A DNA stretch of 64,000 nucleotides, taken from the NCBI GenBank assembly GCA_017461445.1, contig JAFTXW010000016.1, forward strand, positions 105,875-169,874. Reading direction: 5' to 3'. This stretch comes from Oscillospiraceae bacterium (GTDB taxonomy: Bacteria; Bacillota; Clostridia; Oscillospirales; Oscillospiraceae). Of the stretch, positions 58,349 to 64,000 are shown piece after piece; within the stretch, counting starts at the first letter, position 1; the number at the start of each line of letters is the position of its first letter. Made by a program: the position numbers and the translations under genes. The notes beneath the pieces were generated by a model that worked only from the letters and a program-made list of their open reading frames with translations, was not told where the DNA came from and made no database searches.

Positions 58349-58774
58349 ATGGCACAGAAAGTCACTGGCATTATCAAGCTTCAGATCAACGCCGCAAAGG
58401 CAACCGCTTCCCCCCCTGTCGGCCCCGCTCTGGGTCAGCACGGCGTTAACATCGCTGCATTCATCAAGGAATTCAACGCCCGCACCAAGGATATGGAGGG
58501 CTACAAGATTCCCGTAGTCATCACTGTCTACGCTGACCGCAGCTTCACCTTCATCACCAAGACTCCTCCGACCCCCATGCTGATCATGAAGGCTATCGGT
58601 CTGGAGAAGGGCTCCGGCGTTCCCAACAAGACCAAGGTCGGCACCATCACCAAGGCTCAGATCGCCGAGATCGCCAAGACCAAGATGCCTGACCTGAACT
58701 GCCCCACTCTGGAGGCAGCTGAAAGCCAGGTTGCCGGTACCTGCCGCTCCATGGGCGTTACCGTCGTCGATTGA
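58349..58774 (+). CDS. rplK: 50S ribosomal protein L11
   Basis: The protein is 141 residues from ATG 58349 (AGGAGG upstream). It has the L11 signatures [20 protein letters not shown] (about 10-29) and KTPPTPMLI. It forms the GTPase-associated centre with 23S rRNA. It is co-transcribed with rplA and carries an L1-site-like leader in front. Confidence 0.98.
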   Translation: MAQKVTGIIKLQINAAKATASPPVGPALGQHGVNIAAFIKEFNARTKDMEGYKIPVVITVYADRSFTFITKTPPTPMLIMKAIGLEKGSGVPNKTKVGTITKAQIAEIAKTKMPDLNCPTLEAAESQVAGTCRSMGVTVVD

Positions 58775-58808
58775 TATTTGCTATCCGGGATAAGTTGAAC
58801 CCGGAAAT

Positions 58809-58834
58809 GTGGGAGGATTTTTCCGCATCACCAC
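58809..58834 (+). promoter_or_regulatory. second L1-stalk-like element, between rplK and rplA
   Basis: GTGGGAGGA, a T-rich loop, TTCC and CACCAC: a shorter copy of the same L1-type site, placed 20 bases before the rplA start where it could also block translation. Confidence 0.65.
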
Positions 58835-58853
58835 TATAAGGAGGATAATTACA

Positions 58854-59546
58854 TTGTTTAGAGGCAAAAAGTATCAGGAGAGCGCGAAGCTGATCGACCG
58901 CTCTGTTCAGTATGATCCCAACGAGGCCCTGGATCTGGTTGTGAAGGGTGCTTCCGCTAAGTTCGACGAGACCGTCGAGCTGCACATCAAGCTGGGCGTT
59001 GACTCCCGTCACGCTGACCAGCAGGTCCGTGGCGCAGTTGTCCTGCCCAACGGCACCGGCAAGACCCGCCGCGTTCTGGTCTTCACCAAGGACGCCAAGG
59101 TTGAGGACGCAAAGGCTGCCGGCGCAGACTATGTCGGCGGCATGGATCTGGTTGAGAAGATCACCAAGGAGAACTGGTTCGAGTTCGATGTGGTCGTCGC
59201 CTCCCCCGACATGATGGGCATTGTTGGCCGTCTGGGTAAGGTTCTGGGCCCCAAGGGTCTGATGCCCTCCCCCAAGGCCGGCACCGTGACCCCCAACGTC
59301 GGCGCGGCTGTCAAGGAGATCAAGGCTGGTAAGGTCGAGTACCGTCTGGACAAGACCAACATCATCCACTGCCCCATCGGCAAGGTTTCCTTCGGCGCAG
59401 AGAAGCTGCAGGAGAACATGGACACCCTGGTCAAGGCTGTTGTGAAGGCAAAGCCCGCAGCTGCCAAGGGTCAGTATATCCGTTCCTGCACCGTCGCTTC
59501 CACCATGGGCCCCGGCGTCAAGGTCAACACCACCAAGTATCTGTAA
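58854..59546 (+). CDS. rplA: 50S ribosomal protein L1
   Basis: The protein is 230 residues, the standard L1 length. The start is TTG 58854, with AAGGAGG nine bases upstream; earlier in-frame codons read through the L1-site element. It has [17 protein letters not shown] (about 125) and [14 protein letters not shown]. It binds the L1 stalk and represses its own mRNA. The TTG start may keep translation modest and sensitive to this control. A terminator follows, so rplJ-rplL are transcribed separately. Confidence 0.97.
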   Translation: MFRGKKYQESAKLIDRSVQYDPNEALDLVVKGASAKFDETVELHIKLGVDSRHADQQVRGAVVLPNGTGKTRRVLVFTKDAKVEDAKAAGADYVGGMDLVEKITKENWFEFDVVVASPDMMGIVGRLGKVLGPKGLMPSPKAGTVTPNVGAAVKEIKAGKVEYRLDKTNIIHCPIGKVSFGAEKLQENMDTLVKAVVKAKPAAAKGQYIRSCTVASTMGPGVKVNTTKYL

Positions 59547-59560
59547 TTTGATACGATCCA

Positions 59561-59596
59561 CACCCACAGGCACCCGCCTGTGGGTGTTTTCATTTT
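59561..59596 (+). terminator. terminator after rplA
   Basis: An 11-bp stem CACCCACAGGC/GCCTGTGGGTG followed by TTTTCATTTT. Confidence 0.88.
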
Positions 59597-59598
59597 CA

Positions 59599-59634
59599 GT
59601 TAGGAATTAGGAGATAGAAATGAGGAATTGCTTT
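59599..59634. repeat. purine-rich short repeat after the rplA terminator
   Basis: AGTTAGGAATTAGGAGATAG and AAATGAGGAATTG: the same type of degenerate TTAGGA units as at 56590. Confidence 0.55.
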
Positions 59635-59723
59635 ATTCTTTCTTCATTTTCCTTTAAGATTTTCTTACGCCGATTGACACACCCCTTAAAATTTGTAATA
59701 ATATTCCAAAAGGAGGTATTTTT

Positions 59724-60086
59724 ATGAAAAAGGTTCTCATTCCCCTTCTGCTGCTTTCCCTGCTGCTGTGCGCCTGCTCCGGCGTGCCGGATATTGATGT
59801 GGACGCCATCCTGACCCAGGTGGTGGAGAGCATCGACTGGGCCCAGCTGCAGGAGACTCTCAAGGACGGTGCCGATGCCGTGGTAGAAAAGTACCCCGCA
59901 CTGAAGCCCCTGACCAGCCGCGAGGATATGCAGCAGCTGCTGAAGGATCACGGCCTGAAGCTCATCGGCAAGTACCTGGAAAGCACCGACCCCGCGACCC
60001 AGGAAAACGCCCAAAAGCTGGGTGCCATCATCAAGATCCTCTCCCCCGAACTTACCGACGAGGTGGATACGGTTCTGGGGGAATAA
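59724..60086 (+). CDS. lipoprotein of the cluster inserted between rplA and rplJ
   Basis: The protein is 120 residues with AAAGGAGG upstream. The signal peptide MKKVLIPLLLLSLLLCACSG has a lipobox (LCAC). The mature part is helical and acidic (DIDVDAILTQVVESIDWAQL, REDMQQLLKDHGLKLIGKYL). No family is recognised. It is 32 bases before the next exported protein and is probably the first gene of a four-gene cluster. Confidence 0.78.
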   Translation: MKKVLIPLLLLSLLLCACSGVPDIDVDAILTQVVESIDWAQLQETLKDGADAVVEKYPALKPLTSREDMQQLLKDHGLKLIGKYLESTDPATQENAQKLGAIIKILSPELTDEVDTVLGE

Positions 60087-60118
60087 ATCCATAATATTAT
60101 TTTGGAAAGGGTGGTAGT

Positions 60119-61555
60119 ATGAAGAAATCCCGCGTTGTGATCTCCACTATTCTGGCCCTGTGCCTGCTGGCTCTGCTGCTTGTGCTGGGCACCGGGCTGC
60201 TGCGCTTCGGCTGGGTGGATATCCCCTATCAGGAGATTGTCTCCGCAAAGATCAGCAATACCCTTCAGGACGGCTTCCAGTTCGAGGTCACCGATCCCTA
60301 TCACATCGAAACCCTGACAAAGGCACTGGACGACCTGGGCCCCATGGTCAACACGCCGAAGGGAAAGCAGAATGGTTCCCTGTACTCCCTGACCTTCAAG
60401 ACCGCAGAAGGACAGACTTACGCCATGAGCATCCGGGACGAAAAACACTTGACCACCGGCGGCCGTCGCTACAGTACCGATCTGGAACCCATTATCCGCA
60501 TCGTTGCGTCTCTCGAGGAAACCGCGAGGGCCGGAGAACGGGAAAAGCTTTCTGATCTGTTTTACCGCGCGCTCTATGAGCAAACCCTGGAGCTGGGCCG
60601 GGAGCTGGCAGAAGCCTTCTCCGATACTCCCGAGGAATTCCTGACACTGCTGGCCCTGGAAAGCTACGAAATCCGCGGCGCGGTCCAAACCCTCTTGACC
60701 CAGTATCACACCGACGTGGGCAGTACCCTGACCCTTATCCAGTTTCTGCTGGATATGCTCCCCGGCATGTCTGAAAAATTTTCCGGTCAGGAACGCGGTA
60801 TTGTCTTCAATTTGCTGATTACCTGTCCCGTTGATGTGTCCAACGCAGGGGCCGATTTTACCTACAGCCTGCTGGATGCTTTCCCTTACACCGATGCGGC
60901 CCTTACCACCCAGTGTAACTACATACTTTCCCTCTTATTTGAAAAGGATCCCGCTGGGCTGGTCAAAATCATCGCCCAGGAGGATGCCCCATTCCGGGAA
61001 TCCCTTGCCTATGACCTAGTCTATTCTGTAACCTACTCCTCCCGCATCACGAAGTTCCTCGAAAACGTGAATATCCTGTCCCAGGATGATACCCTGACGG
61101 AAGCTGAACAGGAAGTCGTTGCCCAACTCATGGCAAATCTGGCGGAATATGACGAAGAAGCCCTGAACCCGCCCGAGACCATCGCCCCCATAGACGAAAC
61201 CCAGGCTGTGGAAACAGCTACTTCTGAATATTTTGTTTATGAGTTTGAAGACGGTGCCCTTAGACTTTTTATGGAACCCGCTGAAAAAATACAGCGTTTT
61301 ACCGTAGATTTAAAAACACATACACAGCAAATCAATGTATATTGGGAACATATCCCGGAAGATGTTGTTATCACCGTGTCCTTTTACCGTGACAGCTTCC
61401 TGAACGAGCCATTCTGTACAGGTACACTTTCCTCTCAGAATCAGTCTGTTCATTGCGGCTCTCTTTCTTCCGATGAAATTTACATAGTCGGCCTGGAGAT
61501 ACCTGATTTAAAGGACTTTATTGCCGTTTACGTCACCGATCAGCCCGTAAAGTAA
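60119..61555 (+). CDS. exported or membrane-anchored protein with helical domain, cluster gene 2
   Basis: The protein is 478 residues. An N-terminal hydrophobic segment (VVISTILALCLLALLLVLGT) is followed by a beta-rich region (about 35-135; LYSLTFKTAEGQTYAMSIRD). A helical domain at about 155-350 repeats an element like SGQERGIVFNLL...DAALTTQCNYILSLLFEKDP. A final beta region (about 370-478) ends PDLKDFIAVYVTDQPVK. The helical domain is homologous to that of the next gene. It has no motif I can name. Confidence 0.75.
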   Translation: MKKSRVVISTILALCLLALLLVLGTGLLRFGWVDIPYQEIVSAKISNTLQDGFQFEVTDPYHIETLTKALDDLGPMVNTPKGKQNGSLYSLTFKTAEGQTYAMSIRDEKHLTTGGRRYSTDLEPIIRIVASLEETARAGEREKLSDLFYRALYEQTLELGRELAEAFSDTPEEFLTLLALESYEIRGAVQTLLTQYHTDVGSTLTLIQFLLDMLPGMSEKFSGQERGIVFNLLITCPVDVSNAGADFTYSLLDAFPYTDAALTTQCNYILSLLFEKDPAGLVKIIAQEDAPFRESLAYDLVYSVTYSSRITKFLENVNILSQDDTLTEAEQEVVAQLMANLAEYDEEALNPPETIAPIDETQAVETATSEYFVYEFEDGALRLFMEPAEKIQRFTVDLKTHTQQINVYWEHIPEDVVITVSFYRDSFLNEPFCTGTLSSQNQSVHCGSLSSDEIYIVGLEIPDLKDFIAVYVTDQPVK

Positions 61556-61614
61556 GCAAGCTGCCAACAATCCGTTTTGCTTATTCCCCAAATAAAACAG
61601 AAAGGAGCATCACC

Positions 61615-62520
61615 ATGAAAACCACCTTTCGCACTTCTATTTTATTCCTGCTGATCCTTTCCCTGCTCCTTCCCCTCCCTGCCCATGCGGAGGAAGTCTC
61701 CCTTGACGAGCTGTTCCGGCAGGCCGTGGAAAGCACTGAAACTGAAACGCTTCCCATGCGTCTGCATGATGCTTTCTATGCTGACACGGACGGCTTTATC
61801 GCTCTTCTTGCGCAGGAGGATATGCTTGTGCAAGAAAGCGTCTGCCGCATGGTAGCGCAGCACAGTGGTGGCAGCGGGGAATATATCCAGTATGTGCTGT
61901 CCCTGCTCCCGGAATACAGCCCTCAGGAAAGAGGAAGCACGCTGTTTCTTCTTCTGAATGTCAAAGCCGATCTCAGTAATGCGCCCGATGACTTCTCTCA
62001 AACCCTGTTTACTGCGCTAGAATACAGCGACGGTGCACTGACGACCCGCTGCTATTCTCTGATGGCAGACTTACTGGAAACAGACCCCTTCGGTCTGGTC
62101 GCGGATATTGTCCAGGAGGATGCTCATTTTCAGGACTCTGCCGTAACCATCCTGGCCCTCGAAAACTACTGCTGGGACGGCCTGACCATGGACGACGCGT
62201 TCCATCAAAGCCTTGCTGTGCTGAACAAAAGCGAGAATCTGACAGAACCGGAACGCAGCTTTGTAGACCGGCTGACTGCCGAAGTAGCAAGACTGGAACA
62301 GGAAGCGGAAGCCTACCGCATTGCAGCTACGGAGACTACCGTTCCCCCCGAACCCACGAACCCCGCCATGCCTACGGGGACCACCCCTTCCCCCACTGAG
62401 ACCCCGGAAGTGGTCACCACCGTTTCCGAAGAAACGGACTACACTCCAATTCTGATCGCCGCAGTCTGCGTTGCTATGCTGGCTGTAGTCATCGCGGCAT
62501 CAAAAAAGCATGGCGTTTGA
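61615..62520 (+). CDS. secreted protein with C-terminal membrane anchor, cluster gene 3 (paralogue of gene 2)
   Basis: The protein is 301 residues with AAAGGAG upstream. A signal peptide ends PLPAHAEE (about 26). The helical domain (about 30-225) matches that of the previous gene: YSPQERGSTLFLLLNVKADL, ALEYSDGALTTRCYSLMADL, LETDPFGLVADIVQEDAHFQ. A Thr/Pro/Glu-rich stalk (about 240-275) leads to a membrane helix (YTPILIAAVCVAMLAVVIAA) and a basic end. It is therefore displayed on the outer surface. Function unknown. Confidence 0.78.
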   Translation: MKTTFRTSILFLLILSLLLPLPAHAEEVSLDELFRQAVESTETETLPMRLHDAFYADTDGFIALLAQEDMLVQESVCRMVAQHSGGSGEYIQYVLSLLPEYSPQERGSTLFLLLNVKADLSNAPDDFSQTLFTALEYSDGALTTRCYSLMADLLETDPFGLVADIVQEDAHFQDSAVTILALENYCWDGLTMDDAFHQSLAVLNKSENLTEPERSFVDRLTAEVARLEQEAEAYRIAATETTVPPEPTNPAMPTGTTPSPTETPEVVTTVSEETDYTPILIAAVCVAMLAVVIAASKKHGV

Positions 62521-62554
62521 CATCAAATAAGTCTTGTTTGAAAGGATGGTCGGT

Positions 62555-63101
62555 ATGAGAAAACACGGTACATCGTACTTGCTGCGGCAATCCTCCTGTT
62601 ACTGGGGATCGCTATCTTTGCTGCATCCCGTGATGGAATACAAACCGAAAATGACAAAGAAGAAATGATCGTACGGCAAAATGTGGACCCGGAGTTTGTT
62701 ACCGCTCCCTGTGAGACTGTATACTTTGAGGACCGCAACTTCTCCATGGCCAGTGCTGAAAACAGCTCAACACCTTACGCGCTTACTCGAATGCAATTTG
62801 CAAACGAAAGTCCCATGGTATTTGTGGTCAGCAGCGAAGACTATGTGTTTGCAGCCGGAGAGACGGTTTCCCTTTTTCTGAAAATCTGCGTCTGGTCGCC
62901 GGAGCACCAGGAAATCGAAATCGGTTTCTGGAATACGAAGACAGGAACGACATATACAAAAATGTATAGCGATGGCTCCCTCAAAAAACCATCGCCTACC
63001 CTGACCTGCCTGCTGGGACATACAAATTGATCGTTGTAAACAATGGTACGGCAAAACTTACTACAGGCTATATGCTATACGATGTTAAAAAGAATATCTG
63101 A
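62555..63101 (+). pseudogene. frameshifted membrane-anchored protein, cluster gene 4
   Basis: The coding signal changes frame twice. The ATG at 62555 (AAGGATGG upstream) is in one frame. The frame from 62557 gives a signal-anchor segment YIVLAAAILLLLGIAIFAAS with no start of its own and continues to about 62985 through VYFEDRNFSMASAENS and FLKICVWSPEHQEIEIGFWN. After the A run at about 62985-62990 the natural end (DLPAGTYKLIVVNNG, YMLYDVKKNI) is in a third frame. Both breaks sit in short A runs and each restores with one extra base. It is either a decayed gene or two homopolymer errors. Confidence 0.7.
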
Positions 63102-63177
63102 CGGTTTTACTTTTTCAGGGAGAAGCACTGCGCCACCCTGATTCAACAAAATTATTTACTTTTTTCAAAAATTGTAC

Positions 63178-63206
63178 TTGACAAACGCACCCTCATCTGT
63201 TAATAT
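63178..63206 (+). promoter_or_regulatory. promoter of rplJ-rplL
   Basis: Perfect TTGACA (63178-63183), 17 bases, then TAATAT (63201-63206). Confidence 0.8.
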
Positions 63207-63209
63207 ATA

Positions 63210-63322
63210 CGAGTTGCCAAAGACAGCAGGTTCCGCAAGGAGTAAGTCCTGCCGAGGTGCGCTTAACTGTTTTGATTGTTTGCGTGTCTTTCTGTCTTCT
63301 GGCAGGAAGACACTTTTTTATT
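63210..63322 (+). promoter_or_regulatory. L10 leader (ribosomal protein L10 autoregulatory RNA)
   Basis: The segment CCAAAGACAGCAGGTTCCGC, then AAGGAGTAAGTCCTGCCGAG, matches the L10-binding leader found before rplJ in Firmicutes. A terminator-like hairpin (GTGTCTT, 63284-63290, with AAGACAC, 63307-63313, then a T run) sits just before the rplJ ribosome site, allowing attenuation when L10-L12 is in excess. Confidence 0.88.
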
Positions 63323-63338
63323 TTCGGAGGTGAAAATT

Positions 63339-63860
63339 ATGCCCAACGCAAAGGTTCTTGAGAGCAAGAAGGCAGTTGTCGAGGCCCTGACCGGCAAGAT
63401 CCAGGAAGCTACTTCCGTCGTCTTCGTCGACTACAAGGGTATCACTGTTGCTCAGGACACCGAGCTGCGTAAGCAGTTCCGCGAAGCAGGCGTTGAATAC
63501 ACCGTTGTTAAGAACACCCTGACCAATTTCGCCACTAAGAATGCTGGCTACGATTTCTCTGAGGTTCTGAACGGTACCACCGCTATGGCTTCCACCACCG
63601 GCGACCCCATCGCCCCTGCTCGTATCGTTTGCGAGTTCGCCAAGAAGAACAAGCTGAAGACCCTGAACATCAAGGGTGGCGTTGTTGAGGGCTCCGTGCT
63701 GTCCGCTGATCAGCTGAACGGCTTCGGTGAGCTGCCCAGCAAGAACGCTCTGGTCGCTTCTGTCCTGGGTACCTTCCTGGCACCTATCTCCAGCCTGGCC
63801 TGTGTTCTGGATCAGATCCGCGAACAGAAGGAAGGCGGCTCTGCTGCTGCAGAAGCCTAA
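63339..63860 (+). CDS. rplJ: 50S ribosomal protein L10
   Basis: The protein is 173 residues from ATG 63339 (CGGAGG upstream); the frame to 63276 runs through the leader hairpin. It has LESKKAVVEALTGKIQEATS, VVFVDYKGITVAQDTELRKQ and the C-terminal L12-binding helix. It forms the base of the L12 stalk and, with L12, binds its own leader. It is separated from rplA by 3.8 kb of unrelated genes. Confidence 0.97.
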   Translation: MPNAKVLESKKAVVEALTGKIQEATSVVFVDYKGITVAQDTELRKQFREAGVEYTVVKNTLTNFATKNAGYDFSEVLNGTTAMASTTGDPIAPARIVCEFAKKNKLKTLNIKGGVVEGSVLSADQLNGFGELPSKNALVASVLGTFLAPISSLACVLDQIREQKEGGSAAAEA

Positions 63861-63914
63861 TCGCATAACCCTACAAACCATCTAACTCAACACATATTTA
63901 GGAGGATTATTAAA

Positions 63915-64000
63915 ATGGCTAGTGAAAAGATCACTGCTCTGGTTGAGCAGGTTAAGGAACTGACCGTCCTGGAGCTGTCCGAACTGGTCCACACTCTGGA
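63915..64000 (+). CDS. rplL: 50S ribosomal protein L7/L12 (5' part, runs off the window)
   Basis: Starts at ATG 63915 with AGGAGG upstream. The first residues, MASEKITALVEQVKELTVLE then LSELVHTL, are the typical L7/L12 N-terminal dimerisation helix. It is encoded 54 bases after rplJ as usual; the C-terminal domain lies beyond the edge. Confidence 0.95.
   Translation, partial: MASEKITALVEQVKELTVLELSELVHTL

Noticed and set aside
62555-63101. Programmed -1 ribosomal frameshifting in cluster gene 4
   Set aside because: Neither A run fits a canonical slippery heptamer in the correct frame and two events would be needed; indels are simpler.
1-64000. CRISPR array, prophage or transposase genes
   Set aside because: No regularly spaced direct repeats, integrase, phage structural genes or transposase motifs were found on either strand.

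Overview
The window looks like a chromosomal segment from a Gram-positive, endospore-forming gut-type clostridium, most likely Oscillospiraceae/Ruminococcaceae. This rests on protein resemblance: a SleC-like spore cortex protein, WhiA, three LytR-CpsA-Psr proteins, DUF1385, DUF1292, DUF4317 and ECF transporter genes. It also rests on strong AGGAGG ribosome binding sites, frequent GTG/TTG starts and sigma-A type promoters. Base composition is moderately GC-rich by eye. I see no rRNA, tRNA, CRISPR array, prophage or transposase.

Layout. 1-2400: tail of an unknown gene and a tight spore-wall cluster (small beta-rich protein, SleC-like protein, peptidoglycan-binding protein). 2.5-7.9 kb: a CDP-alcohol phosphatidyltransferase, a probable standalone small RNA, an AraC regulator divergent from two tandem ~30-residue microproteins ending GRTWxF, three small uncharacterised proteins and a CHAP-type hydrolase. 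7.9-17.1 kb: trpS behind a methyltransferase whose leader carries a Trp-containing uORF and mutually exclusive hairpins, then gltX, an HD protein, a type I pullulanase fused to a NUDIX domain, a cytidylate-kinase-like protein and DUF4317. 17.2-19.7 kb: an ECF sigma/anti-sigma pair.

19.9-34.7 kb is a long minus-strand housekeeping block: pgsA, rimO, recX, recA, prmC, DUF1385, a two-component system with its lipoprotein, dnaE, whiA and murB. 34.8-39.2 kb: an XRE regulator and three tandem LCP cell-wall ligases. 39.3-43.5 kb: a four-motif ferredoxin, a small lipoprotein followed by a cluster of palindromes, a glutaredoxin, a degenerate PyrF-like protein and a second ECF sigma/anti-sigma pair. 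43.6-53.0 kb: a ClpC-type unfoldase with a McsA-like zinc finger, truA, ecfT-ecfA2-ecfA1, an rRNA methyltransferase and a class A PBP.

53.1-64.0 kb is mostly plus strand: a BofC-like protein, DUF1292, 6S RNA, a PPIC-type foldase, two half-size TauE/SafE genes, ruvX (minus), then rpmG-secE-nusG-rplK-rplA. A terminator and a four-gene cluster of exported or lipid-anchored proteins (the last one frameshifted) separate these from rplJ-rplL, which has its own promoter and L10 leader. Two copies of the L1-stalk-like sequence sit in front of rplK and rplA, so ribosomal protein expression here appears to be under at least three RNA-level feedback elements.

The best candidates for something new are the tandem GRTWxF microproteins, the leader-peptide attenuator ahead of the methyltransferase-trpS pair, the unassigned small RNA near 3.2 kb, and the PyrF-like protein that has lost its catalytic residues.
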